Shown in pieces: positions 27,401 to 36,090 of a stretch of 56,831 bases of DNA. Numbering within the stretch: position 1 is the stretch's first letter; every line of letters begins with the position of its first letter. Under the pieces are notes generated by a model. That model worked only from the letters and a program-made list of their open reading frames with translations, searched no databases and had not been told where the DNA came from. The DNA is from Janthinobacterium aquaticum. Its GTDB lineage: Bacteria; Pseudomonadota; Gammaproteobacteria; Burkholderiales; Burkholderiaceae_D. The stretch lies in the NCBI RefSeq assembly GCF_009208565.1, contig NZ_WFLK01000021.1:1-56831 (forward strand), in the 5' to 3' direction. The position numbers and the translations under genes were made by a program.

Positions 27401-30400
27401 TAGAGCTGGGCGTCGGCCTCGCTGGCGTTCAACTGGCGCAGCACCACCTGGCTGTGGGTCCAGGCCAGTTCGAACACGCGGTCGGCCAGATGGCGGTCGC
27501 GGTATTTGTCGATCAGGTGCAGCGCCGCATCGCGCTGCTCGGCCATGCCGGTCACGCTGTCGACCGTCACCGCCTGGTCAGGCGCCAGCGTGAGCACATA
27601 ACGCACCGCCACCACCGGGTCGAGCACCGAGCCATCGCTGCCGCTCAGCGGCCCGTCCTGCTGCAGCGCCAGCGGCAGCTGGGCCGTATTGCCACGGCCG
27701 ATAAAGCGCGCACGGTCGGTCTCGAACGATACCTCCTGACCGAGCCCGTCATGCACATTCACCAGGTGCAGCAGCCATGGCATCTGCTCTTCTTTCGAAC
27801 GTGGCCGGCGCGTACACAGAATCGCGTGTTCCGGCGCCAGGATTTCAGTCTGCACGAACAGCTTGCTGAAGGCCGGGTGGGCAGCGTCGGCTGCGGCCGG
27901 CGCCATCACCACTTCGGCAAAGCTGGTGATCTCGATGCGCCGCTCGCGGTTGGAGTTGTTGCTGATGCGGGTGCGGCGTATCTCGATATCGTCTTCCGGT
28001 GAAACCACGATTTCGGTATACAGCTCGAGGCCATGGTCGGCGCGACGGAACTCGACGCGCCCTTCCGAAAACACCACTTCGTACTTCTTCGGCTCGACCA
28101 GCGTCGGCTGGTAGGTGGTGGACCAGACATGGCCGTCATCGAGGTCGCGCAGATAGCAAAAATTGCCCCAGTTGTCGCGCGTGCTGTCTTCGCGCCAGCG
28201 CGTGACCGACAGGTCTTTCCAGCGGCTGTAGCTGCCGCCCGCATTGCTGACCATCACATGGTAGCGGCCGTTCGACAGCAGCTGCGTTTCCGGCGCGGCG
28301 CTGTTGGCTTGCGTCAGCACGCGCATCGGCATGGCGGCATCGGCCGCACCGGTGCGCAGCACTGCCAGTTCGGCCGTATTGGAATAAAAGGCGCCGGCCT
28401 GCGGCGTGCGTTCCTGCAGCACCAGCAGCGCCGACTGCAGCAGCGGATCGGACTCGAAGCGGCGCTGCATCGGACGGTCGTGCAGCAGGTAGCTGAGCGC
28501 CAGGAAACCCATGCCCTGGTGATGCACCATGAAGGAACGGATCACGGCGCTGTCCTGGCCGCGCGGCAGGCGCGCTTGCGTAAAGTCGACTGCCTCGAAA
28601 AAGCCGTAGCGGCCCATGTAGCCGGCGTCGCGCATGCGCTCCAGGTTCTGGCACGATGCTTCGGGCTGCACCATCAGGCCCATCATGCTGGCATACGGCG
28701 CGATCACCAGATCGTCGGCCAGGCCGCGTTTGAGGCCCAGGCCGGGCACACCAAAGGCGCGGTACTGGTAATTGAGGCTGGCGTCGACGGTGTTGTAGCC
28801 GGACTCGGACACGCCCCACGGCACTTCGCGCTGGCGCCCGTAATCGATCTGCACGTCGATCACCGACTGGTAGGTCTGGTCCAGCAGCGTGTTCGGGTAG
28901 TTGGGCATCACCAAGAGCGGCATCAGATACTCGAACATCGAGCCGCTCCACGACAGCAGCACCGGCTTGCCGGCCACCATGCACAGCTGGCGGCCCAGCG
29001 CAAACCAGTGCTCCTGCGGCAACTGGCCCTGGGCGATGGCGACAAAGCTGGCCAGGCGCACTTCCGAAGCGAGCAGGTCGTAATAGCTGTTGTCGAGGCG
29101 GCGCTCGCTGACGTTGTAGCCGATCGCCAGCAGCTTGGTCGACGGGTTGTACAGGAAGCCGTATTCGATCTGCGCAAAGTCGCGCGCCTGGCCGGCCGCC
29201 TGGGCAATATCGCGCATGCTGCGCGCCGCTTCTTCGCGGCCCTGCGCCAGCAGCGCGGCCAGTTCCGGCAGCGCGTCAGGCGGCACGGCCAGGCTGGCCA
29301 GTTCGCGCAGCGTCGGCACGCGCGCCAGTTCGGCCGCCAGGCCCGCATGCGCGGCCCACGGCGCCAGCTGCAGCAGTTCGGCCAGCGCAGCGCGGCACTG
29401 GCGCGCCAGCGCATCGGCCCACATGGCCTGCTCGCCATCGCCATCGCTGCTGTGCAGCGACATCGTCAGCAGCGCGTCGGCGGCCGTATTGACAGCGGCC
29501 AGCCAGGCGTGCCACTCGGGCAGGCTGGCCGGCGCCGCGTCGGCCAACAGCAGCGCCATCGCATCGCGCGCGCCACGGCCTTCGTTTTCCACCTTCATAT
29601 AGTGCTGCAGCAGCTGCGCCGTGGTGCGGATGCCGCTGACGATCTGCACGCCGATAATCGGCGCGTCATACAGCTCGACCAGGCCGGGCTGGAGCGTCAG
29701 CAGATGGCCGGCCAGGTTGCCGCTGTCGACCGTCGAAATATAGATCGGCTGCAGCGGCTTGAGGGTTTGCGTGTCGTACCAGTTGTAGAAATGGCCCTGG
29801 TAGCGTTCCAGCTCACCCATGGTATGCAAGGTAGCGCGGCTGCGCTCGATCAGCTGGCCCATGGTGAGATAGCCGAAGTCATACGCACTCAGATTGGCCA
29901 GCAGCGCCAGCCCGATATTGGTGGGCGACGTGCGGTGCGCCACCACCATGCTTGGATGCTCTTGCATATTGTCCGGCGGCAGCCAGTGGTCTTCCGGGCC
30001 GACAAAGGTATCGAAATAAGCCCAGGTCTTGCGCGCCACACCGTGCAGGAACTCGCCCTGCTCGGGCGACAGGCGCGTCACGGCGCGCTGGATCGGCCGG
30101 CTGATGGCCCAGGCAATGGTCGGTGCAACGAACCACAGCAGCAGGACAATGGCCGCTGCGGGCAGTGCTTCAGGACGCCATACCGCCAGCGCCGCGGCCA
30201 CCGCCACGGCCAGCAGCGGCGAGAACCACATGGCGCGCCAGCTGTCGCCCTGCGTGCTGCCGGCACGGTGCAGATTCGAGGCGCGCCAGTCGAGCAGGCG
30301 CTTGTGCGAGACGTTCAGGCGCCACAGCGTACGCGCGATCGCGTCCACGCTGATATAGGCCTCGTAGGCCATGAACACCAGTGTCAGCATGGCGTGCGAG

Positions 30401-33219
30401 AACTGCACGCCGCAACGGCGCTCGAAAGCGGCCAGGTGCTGGCGCCACAACGTATCGCGTGGTTTGCGCAACAGGTCGTACAGGGCCGAGGTGACCGGCG
30501 GCAGGAAGATAATCGCCAGTACCGCCACGCTCCAGTAAGCCACGTGCGGCAGGAAGCCCCAGATCAGCAGGAACGACAGCACGCAGGCCGGCGCCACCAC
30601 GCTGCGGCGCAGATTGTCGAACAACTTCCAGCGCGACAGCATCGACAGCGGATTGCGTTCGCGCTTGCCGCCACGGCCGGGCACGCGGCCCAACAGCCAG
30701 CCAAGCAGTTGCCAGTCGCCACGGATCCAGCGCTGGCGCCGGCTGACGTCGGCGTCATAGCGGGTCGGGTATTGCTCGTACAGCTGCGCGTCGCTCAGCA
30801 GCCCGGCGCGCAGATAGCAGCCTTCGAGCAGGTCGTGGCTGAGAATCTTGTTGTCGGGCAGGCGCTGGCCCAGTACGCGCTCGAACATGTCGAGGTCGTA
30901 GATGCCCTTGCCGATAAACGAGCCTTCGTAAAACACATCCTGGTACAGGTCCGAAACGGTGCGTGTGTACGGGTCGATGCCAGGCTCGCCGCCGCACAGC
31001 AGTTCGTAATGCGAGGGATTGTCGCTGGGCAGCGCCACCGCCACGCGCGGCTGCAGGATGCCGTAGCCGGCGATCACGCGCGAGCCGGCCGCGTCGAGCA
31101 CGGGGCGGTTCAGCGGATGCATCATGGTGGCGATAAAGTGGCGCGCCGCATCGCGCGGCAGCTGCGTGTCGGTATCGAGCGTGATGATGTATTTGATGGT
31201 ACGCAGGCCGCGCAGCTCACCTTCGACCAGCGAGAATTTGTCGCGCGCGCCGCCGCGCAAAAAGGCATTCAGGTCGGACAGCTTGCCGCGCTTGCGCTCC
31301 TGTCCCATCCAGGCGTTCTGCTGCGAGTTCCACAGGCGCGGACGGTGCAGCAGCAGGAACGGGCCGGTGTGACCCGGCTCTTCCTCGGCAGACGCCCCAC
31401 CGTCGTCGCGATTGTCGCCTGACTGCTCGTCAGGCAGGCGGTATTTGTCATTGAGCGCCCGGATTGCCGCCTGCGCCTGCTGCAGCAAAGCCTCGTCGCC
31501 AGGCAGGGTCTGCGTCGGTGCGTCGACAAAATCGGTCAGCAGGCAAAAGCGCAGATTGGGGTCGCGATTCGACAGGTAATGCACTTCCAGCGTCTCGCAC
31601 AGCGTGGCCACGTTGGCGGCGCTGTAGATCAGCGTGGGAATGACCACCATGCCGCGCGCATCCGACGGAATGCCTGCCTTGTAATCGAGGCGCGGCAGCG
31701 GATGCGGCGAGGTCATCAGGGTTGCCACCCAGTTCACCAGCGCCACCGCCAGCTGGCTGCTGCCCAGCAGCGCCAGCATGCCGATGGCGGCCAGCAGCCA
31801 GCCTTCGACGCCGTAGCGCACGGCCCGTTCCAGCAGCAGCGAGGTGGCTGCCAGGCTCAGAAAGGCGATCGCTCCCAGATACACCGTCAGCGGTGCCGCG
31901 CGCGCCGTCTGCTCGAGCGCTTCGCGCAGCGGCAGTCTGGCGCCGGCCTGTTTTTCCAGAATCAGTACGCCGCGGTCGACCAGGTAATAGCCGATATGGC
32001 CGCGCCGCGCATCGTTGCCGGCGCCATGCGTGTGCGCCAGCTGCACCACCATTTCAGCCACTTCCATTTCGCTGCGGCTGCTGCGTTTGGCAATGCGTTC
32101 GATGGCGTGGCGATAGGTGTCGCGGGTGGCAAAGTCCATCGCGCCGTAGGTGCCGGCCGGGTCGAGCCGCAAGGTCTGCTCGACCACGCTCATGGTTTCG
32201 ACAAACTCCTGCCAGTCCATGGTACCCAGAAAGCGCAGGCTGCCGATACTGTTGGCAATCGACACCTGGTCGGCGGCCTGCTGGCCGATTTCGGCCTGCA
32301 CCTGCTGCTCGATGGTCAGGCCGTTCTCGGCCAGCTTGTGCGTGAGCCAGGTCAGCGGCAGCGCCAGCGACGGGCCCTGGCCTTGCAGGCGGCGTGAAAA
32401 CTCGGCCACGAAGGCGCTGCTGGTGGGCGGGTTGGAGCGCGCCATGTCGGCCACCAGCAGGATCAGCCCACTCGGATTGCTTTCGGCAATCTTCGTCATC
32501 TGGTCGGCCCAGCCGTTGGCCAGATCGCGCTGCAGGCGGTCGTCGGCCACGCGCGCAGCCACGCGGCGCAGGTTTTCAATCAGCGCCAGGCGCAGCATGA
32601 TGGGCACCGCCCACAACTCACCGAGCGTCAGCGTGGCCACATCCTGGTAGGCCTCGACAAAATGACACAGGTTTTCCAGGTCCACATGGCCGTCACCGTG
32701 CGAGATGATTTCCAGCGCAATCTTGTAGACGCGCGGACAGCCGGCGTCCGGCCCCGACAGGATGCGCGGCAGCTCCTTGCTGTAGTTTTTCGGCAGGTGG
32801 CGCCGGGTGGTGCGGATCTGTTCTTCGATCAGGTAGAAGTTATCGAGCAGCCATTCGGACGCGGGCGTGACCTGGCGGCCGTTTTTCACGGTGGCCGTCA
32901 GCTCATTGATGGTGGCGGTAATCAAGGCCGCATTGTCGGTCAGGCGCGCCAGCAGGCGGTCGCGCCCCTGTCGCTTGCCCACCTGATGGCTGGCGGCCAG
33001 CTGCTTGCCGTGGGCCGCCATCTGCATGGCGCTGAACAATTCGGAACGCAACGGCAAGGCATCGTCGCGGGCGGCGTCAAAACTGTCTGCCAAGGGGGAA
33101 GCTAAGCGGGAAGCCAAGCGGGAATTATCATGGAGCGCGCCCTTCCACTGGGCGATCTTGTGCTTGATTACTGCGGTGTACTCTTTCAACTTGGCCTCGC
33201 TAGGTGCGCGCATGAGCAT
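24472..33219 (-). CDS. ndvB: Cyclic beta-1,2-glucan synthase (NdvB/Cgs type)
   Basis: A 2915-residue inner-membrane enzyme, close to the length of Brucella Cgs. It builds a protein-linked beta-1,2-glucan, then cyclises and releases it as osmoregulated periplasmic glucan. The GT84 transferase region has LDTDTQLP (about residue 681) and RRQRWIRGDWQ (about 830), with membrane helices on both sides (about 445-500, 880-925, 1010-1060). The middle glycoamylase-like region (YGFFEAVDF, about 1536) corresponds to the cyclising transglycosylase. The C-terminal GH94 phosphorylase domain keeps SCDWNDGMD (about 2606), which sets chain length. No NdvA-type exporter is in the window. An AGGTG lies before the ATG. 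Confidence 0.93.
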   Translation of the reverse strand: MLMRAPSEAKLKEYTAVIKHKIAQWKGALHDNSRLASRLASPLADSFDAARDDALPLRSELFSAMQMAAHGKQLAASHQVGKRQGRDRLLARLTDNAALITATINELTATVKNGRQVTPASEWLLDNFYLIEEQIRTTRRHLPKNYSKELPRILSGPDAGCPRVYKIALEIISHGDGHVDLENLCHFVEAYQDVATLTLGELWAVPIMLRLALIENLRRVAARVADDRLQRDLANGWADQMTKIAESNPSGLILLVADMARSNPPTSSAFVAEFSRRLQGQGPSLALPLTWLTHKLAENGLTIEQQVQAEIGQQAADQVSIANSIGSLRFLGTMDWQEFVETMSVVEQTLRLDPAGTYGAMDFATRDTYRHAIERIAKRSSRSEMEVAEMVVQLAHTHGAGNDARRGHIGYYLVDRGVLILEKQAGARLPLREALEQTARAAPLTVYLGAIAFLSLAATSLLLERAVRYGVEGWLLAAIGMLALLGSSQLAVALVNWVATLMTSPHPLPRLDYKAGIPSDARGMVVIPTLIYSAANVATLCETLEVHYLSNRDPNLRFCLLTDFVDAPTQTLPGDEALLQQAQAAIRALNDKYRLPDEQSGDNRDDGGASAEEEPGHTGPFLLLHRPRLWNSQQNAWMGQERKRGKLSDLNAFLRGGARDKFSLVEGELRGLRTIKYIITLDTDTQLPRDAARHFIATMMHPLNRPVLDAAGSRVIAGYGILQPRVAVALPSDNPSHYELLCGGEPGIDPYTRTVSDLYQDVFYEGSFIGKGIYDLDMFERVLGQRLPDNKILSHDLLEGCYLRAGLLSDAQLYEQYPTRYDADVSRRQRWIRGDWQLLGWLLGRVPGRGGKRERNPLSMLSRWKLFDNLRRSVVAPACVLSFLLIWGFLPHVAYWSVAVLAIIFLPPVTSALYDLLRKPRDTLWRQHLAAFERRCGVQFSHAMLTLVFMAYEAYISVDAIARTLWRLNVSHKRLLDWRASNLHRAGSTQGDSWRAMWFSPLLAVAVAAALAVWRPEALPAAAIVLLLWFVAPTIAWAISRPIQRAVTRLSPEQGEFLHGVARKTWAYFDTFVGPEDHWLPPDNMQEHPSMVVAHRTSPTNIGLALLANLSAYDFGYLTMGQLIERSRATLHTMGELERYQGHFYNWYDTQTLKPLQPIYISTVDSGNLAGHLLTLQPGLVELYDAPIIGVQIVSGIRTTAQLLQHYMKVENEGRGARDAMALLLADAAPASLPEWHAWLAAVNTAADALLTMSLHSSDGDGEQAMWADALARQCRAALAELLQLAPWAAHAGLAAELARVPTLRELASLAVPPDALPELAALLAQGREEAARSMRDIAQAAGQARDFAQIEYGFLYNPSTKLLAIGYNVSERRLDNSYYDLLASEVRLASFVAIAQGQLPQEHWFALGRQLCMVAGKPVLLSWSGSMFEYLMPLLVMPNYPNTLLDQTYQSVIDVQIDYGRQREVPWGVSESGYNTVDASLNYQYRAFGVPGLGLKRGLADDLVIAPYASMMGLMVQPEASCQNLERMRDAGYMGRYGFFEAVDFTQARLPRGQDSAVIRSFMVHHQGMGFLALSYLLHDRPMQRRFESDPLLQSALLVLQERTPQAGAFYSNTAELAVLRTGAADAAMPMRVLTQANSAAPETQLLSNGRYHVMVSNAGGSYSRWKDLSVTRWREDSTRDNWGNFCYLRDLDDGHVWSTTYQPTLVEPKKYEVVFSEGRVEFRRADHGLELYTEIVVSPEDDIEIRRTRISNNSNRERRIEITSFAEVVMAPAAADAAHPAFSKLFVQTEILAPEHAILCTRRPRSKEEQMPWLLHLVNVHDGLGQEVSFETDRARFIGRGNTAQLPLALQQDGPLSGSDGSVLDPVVAVRYVLTLAPDQAVTVDSVTGMAEQRDAALHLIDKYRDRHLADRVFELAWTHSQVVLRQLNASEADAQLYARLANAVIYPTAALRAEAGILLKNQRGQSGLWAYAISGDLPIVLLQIRDPANLELARQMVQAHAYWRLKGLIVDLVIWYEDQSGYRQLLQEQIMGLIASGIDAQAIDRPGGIFVRLAEQIAIEDRILLQSVARVIISDTRGTLAEQVRRPASPVLRMPPLMQDMARIADTEPYRAPSRELILHNGLGGFTPDGSEYVITTGEGERTPAPWSNVLANAQFGSVVSESGQAYTWSENAHEFRLTPWHNDPVSDLSGEAFYIRDEDSGQFWSPTALPTRGSGDYVTRHGFGYSVFEHAEGGVATELCTYVSLDAPVRYSVVKVRNDSNVARRLSVTGYVEWVLADLRAKSGMHVATEVDSISGALFARNNYNTEFSGRVGFFSTDASIRSVTCDRNEFIGRNGTLAQPAALRRVRLSGKAGAGLDACAAIQVPFELQPGQEREIVFVLGVGGRRNADASTLVQRHQGREAARTALEQVRAHWQQTLGAVRIETPEQSLDVIANGWLMYQTIACRLWARSGYYQSGGAYGFRDQLQDAMAMIHTRPELLRAHLLLCAAHQFVEGDVMHWWHPPSGRGVRTHCSDDYLWLPLAACRYVLATGDMDVLSESAPFIEGRAVKPEEDSYYDLPAASNQSADLYEHCVRAIRHGLRMGVHGLPLMGSCDWNDGMDKVGEHGKGESVWLAFFLYEVLQRFAEVATLRGDAAFAQTCRDEATKLAANVEQNAWDGEWYRRAYFDDGTPLGSHTNEECQIDSISQSWGVLSGAADQERVAGAMRQVDARLVRRDSGVIQLLDPPFDKADLNPGYIRGYVPGVRENGGQYTHAAIWTAMAFARLGEAAKAWELLRMINPVRHGADAQSVARYKVEPYVVTADVYAVSPHVGRGGWSWYTGSSGWLYRLIVESLLGVSREADRLRLAPCLPAEWDRFTLHYRYGQSSYAITVEKAGARQPGLSVDGAAVPGDAIELRDLGREVPVLLLV

Positions 33220-33307
33220 GCAACGGCCGCACCTGCGAAGTGCAATGCGCCGTAGCGTTGCGACGAATCTCAGGGTTCAGGGAGATTTACTGAACTTCAT
33301 CGTAGGG

Positions 33308-33332
33308 GCGCACGGCCAGCGCCACCGTGCGC
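33308..33332. other. Hairpin in the leader of the glucan synthase gene
   Basis: GCGCACGG (33308-33315) and CCGTGCGC (33325-33332) form an 8-bp stem with a 9-nt loop, about 90-110 bases upstream of the glucan synthase start. It may be a leader structure or a terminator for the upstream sulfur gene. No convincing promoter was found in this 202-base gap. Confidence 0.35.
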
Positions 33333-33379
33333 TAGCGAACATACGCGCGGTATTGGCAAGGGAAGTGAAGGAAATGGAG

Positions 33380-33404
33380 GTGGAATCGCGGCGAACGATT
33401 CCAC
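33380..33404. terminator. Hairpin after the cysteine desulfurase fusion gene
   Basis: GTGGAATCG (33380-33388) and CGATTCCAC (33396-33404) pair perfectly over 9 bp with a 7-nt loop, 17 bases after the stop of the fusion gene. The minus strand downstream is pyrimidine-rich but lacks a run of T, so it is a likely but imperfect terminator. Confidence 0.5.
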
Positions 33405-33421
33405 TTGGCAATACTACGGCC

Positions 33422-35464
33422 TCAGGCCGCCAGCGGCTGCGCCTGCAACGACAGTTGCGCCAGCGCCATGCCACCCTGCAGCTGCCAGGCGTTGGCGTGT
33501 CCCAGGCGCTGCAGGCAGGCTGCCGCGCGCGCACTGCGGTTGCCGCTGCGGCAGAAAAACACCAGCGGGCGCTGCGGCTGTTGCAGCCAGGCGTCCACGG
33601 TATTGGCCAGGCGGCTCAGCGGCACGCTCGCCACCTGGCAGCCATCGAACACGCTGGCGGTGCAGGCCGCATGTTCGTACGCTTCGCGCACATCGACCAC
33701 CAGCGCGTCGGGATGCGCCAGCAGGAAGGCCGGCAATTCCGCCGGCGCCAGCTGGCGCGCAACGCCCGGCACCACACTGCCCGCAGCGGCGCGTACGGTG
33801 TTGCAGACACTGCCATCATCGTGCGCCGTGCACAGCACGGTGCCGGGCGCCAGCAGGCCCGGCGCCAGCACCTGCGGCGCCACGGCGCCCAGAAACGCAA
33901 AGCGCTGATCGAGCAGATAGACGCTGGCCGCGCCGCACTCGACCCGGCGCAAGCTCTGCGCGCCCAGCGCCAGCCTACCGTCAGCATCGAAGTTCTCCAG
34001 CTGCTGCAAGTCCAGCGTTTGCAGCAGCGCCAGGTGCGCCGCGCGGAAGTCGCTCACGGCGCCGGTATGGACAATGGCGCGCACGCGGTAGGCGTGGCCC
34101 TGCACGAAGGCGGCCAGGCGCGGCACCAGCGCCGGCACCGGATCGATGATGGCGCAGCTGGCGCTGGCCGCATCGCACAGCAGCCAGCTGCGCTGGCCGT
34201 CAAACGACAGTTCGGTCACGCCATCGCGCAGCAAGGACGATACCGTTGCGTTCTCCGGTGCGGCCGCTGCGGCCGGCGCCAGCAAGCCGCTGTTGCGCAG
34301 CGCCTCGCCGCAGCGCTCGATGCGCACACAGGCGGCGGCAATCGTGGCGGCGTCGGTCAACGGACCGAACGACAGGCGGATGGCCGAGCTGGCGCGCCAC
34401 TGCGGCACCTGCATCGCTTCAAGCACATAGCTGGGGAGAGCTTTGGCGGCCGAACAGGCGCTGCCGGAACTGACGCGCACGCTGGCCGCATCGAACAGGT
34501 CGAGCAGCTCCTTGGACGACAATCCGGGCACCGAGAAATTGAGCGTGGTCGGCAGTGACAGAGCCAGCGGCATATTGAACACCACGCCGGGCAGTGCATG
34601 CTGCAGGCTGGCCACCAGCCGCGCACGCATGGCCGCCATTTCGGTGTGGCTGCAGAAAGTGTGGCCGTCTTCCAGCGCCGCCAGCACTGCGCCCAGCGCG
34701 GCGATGCCGGCCATGTTCTCGGTGCCCGAACGCTGGCCGCCCTCCTGGCCGCCGCCCATGATCAGCGGCGTAAATGGTGCGCCGGCGCGTACATACAGCA
34801 TGCCGATGCCTTTGGGCGCATACAGCTTGTGGCCGGAAAACGGGGCGTAGTCGATGCGCGTGGCCGCCAGATTCAGTTTGAGCTTGCCCAGCGCCTGCAC
34901 GCAGTCGACCATCCAGCAGGCGTCGCTGCCGCGTTCCTGCAACAGTTGCGCGATCGACGACAGGTCGGAAATGACGCCCGTCTCGTTATTGGCCGCCATG
35001 GTGCACAGCATGGCCGTATCGTCGATCAGCGCCGCCAGCACCTGCAGGTCGTGACGCCCGTCGCTGTCGACCGGCAGCTTGCGCAAGGTCAGGCCCAGGC
35101 CCAGCAGGCGGTTCCAGTGCGCCAGGCTTTCCGGCACGGCCTTGTGTTCGGTCGCGCCATACAGCAGCAGGCTGCCGATTGACTCGCCGGCGTCGCGCCG
35201 CTCGCGCAGCGCGCACAGCGCCGACAGCACGGCCGTCTGGATGCCTTCGGTGGCGCCGCTGTTGAACATCAGCCGCCCTTCCCCCACCCCCAGCAGGCGG
35301 CGCGCGCGCTGACGCGTCGCCTCCATCATGGCTTTCGCCTGCAGGCCGGTGGCGTGCGTGCTGCTGGGATTGCCAAAACCCAGTTCCATCGCCTGGCGGG
35401 CGGCGGCAACAGCGGCTGGCAGCACATGGGTGGTGGCATTGTTGTCGAGATAGATTTCTTGCAT
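33422..35464 (-). CDS. Cysteine desulfurase fused to degenerate persulfide-dioxygenase-like and rhodanese domains
   Basis: A 680-residue three-part protein. Residues 1-385 are a NifS/IscS-like PLP enzyme with lysine K213 (FSGHK) and catalytic cysteine C337 in SSGSACS, which takes sulfur from cysteine. Residues about 410-555 resemble the metallo-beta-lactamase fold of ETHE1/persulfide dioxygenase, but the HxHxDH metal site has become HTGAVSDF (466-473); the late HDD (548-550) remains. Residues 565-675 are a rhodanese with active cysteine C638 in CRSGNR. Sulfur could thus pass from desulfurase to rhodanese within one chain. It is divergent from a DecR-like regulator. The middle domain is probably structural or a binding domain. 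Confidence 0.86.
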   Translation of the reverse strand: MQEIYLDNNATTHVLPAAVAAARQAMELGFGNPSSTHATGLQAKAMMEATRQRARRLLGVGEGRLMFNSGATEGIQTAVLSALCALRERRDAGESIGSLLLYGATEHKAVPESLAHWNRLLGLGLTLRKLPVDSDGRHDLQVLAALIDDTAMLCTMAANNETGVISDLSSIAQLLQERGSDACWMVDCVQALGKLKLNLAATRIDYAPFSGHKLYAPKGIGMLYVRAGAPFTPLIMGGGQEGGQRSGTENMAGIAALGAVLAALEDGHTFCSHTEMAAMRARLVASLQHALPGVVFNMPLALSLPTTLNFSVPGLSSKELLDLFDAASVRVSSGSACSAAKALPSYVLEAMQVPQWRASSAIRLSFGPLTDAATIAAACVRIERCGEALRNSGLLAPAAAAAPENATVSSLLRDGVTELSFDGQRSWLLCDAASASCAIIDPVPALVPRLAAFVQGHAYRVRAIVHTGAVSDFRAAHLALLQTLDLQQLENFDADGRLALGAQSLRRVECGAASVYLLDQRFAFLGAVAPQVLAPGLLAPGTVLCTAHDDGSVCNTVRAAAGSVVPGVARQLAPAELPAFLLAHPDALVVDVREAYEHAACTASVFDGCQVASVPLSRLANTVDAWLQQPQRPLVFFCRSGNRSARAAACLQRLGHANAWQLQGGMALAQLSLQAQPLAA

Positions 35465-35557
35465 GGCGGCGGGGAATGGTTAGGAAGTCAGACAAACAGT
35501 CTACCGGCTGGCATCGGTAAAGATATGCCAAAAATTACTCCAGACGCGATACTATGC

Positions 35558-35571
35558 AGCATGTTCATGCT
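35558..35571. promoter_or_regulatory. Candidate operator for the DecR-like regulator
   Basis: AGCATG, TT, CATGCT is a perfect inverted repeat 20 bases before the regulator's ATG, in the 127-base gap between the divergent regulator and the desulfurase fusion. Its place suits autoregulation. Binding is inferred. Confidence 0.45.
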
Positions 35572-35591
35572 ACAAAATAAGAGAAATAAAA

Positions 35592-36089
35592 ATGTTTTCA
35601 CCTGACGCCACGCTCGACAAATTCGACTATGCCATCCTGGCCGCGCTGCAGAGCGACGGCTCGCTGTCGATTGCTGCCTTGAGCGAAAAAATAGGCTTGT
35701 CGGGCACGCCCTGCTGGAAGCGCGTCAAGCGACTGGAGGAGGAAGGCTATATCGAAAGCCGGGTGGCCATCGTCAACCGGCAGAAGGTGGGTCTGCCGGT
35801 GACGGTGTTTGTCAGCGTGCGCACCGGCCAGCACGATGAAAAATGGCTGCGCCGCTTTGCCGCAGCCGTGATCGTGATGCCGGAAGTGCAGGAGTTCCAC
35901 CGCATGAGCGGCGATATCGATTACCTGCTCAAGGTGGTGACCACCGACATCAAGGGTTATGACGCGTTCTACAAAAAGCTGATCAAGGCAGCCCAGTTGC
36001 TGGGCGTGTCATCGGCCTTTTCCATGGAACAGATCAAGTACAGCACCGAACTGCCGCTGGCGCTGATCGCCCACGGCCTGCCAGGCTGA
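35592..36089 (+). CDS. Lrp/AsnC-family regulator, DecR-like
   Basis: A 165-residue regulator with an N-terminal winged helix (about 8-60; GLSGTPCWKRVKRLEEEGYI in the recognition region) and a C-terminal RAM ligand-binding domain. It matches E. coli DecR (YbaO) in features such as TPCWKR, the FYKKLIKA segment and SSAFSMEQIKY near the end. DecR responds to cysteine and turns on cysteine desulfhydration; a similar role over the divergent desulfurase fusion is the simplest inference. AGAGA lies before the ATG. The stop is one base from the convergent thioredoxin gene. Confidence 0.9.
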   Translation: MFSPDATLDKFDYAILAALQSDGSLSIAALSEKIGLSGTPCWKRVKRLEEEGYIESRVAIVNRQKVGLPVTVFVSVRTGQHDEKWLRRFAAAVIVMPEVQEFHRMSGDIDYLLKVVTTDIKGYDAFYKKLIKAAQLLGVSSAFSMEQIKYSTELPLALIAHGLPG

Positions 36090-36090
36090 T

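Noticed and set aside
33422..35464. Sequencing error or false fusion of three genes
   Set aside because: One uninterrupted frame of 680 codons spans all three parts, with linkers that read as normal protein and intact active sites at both ends.
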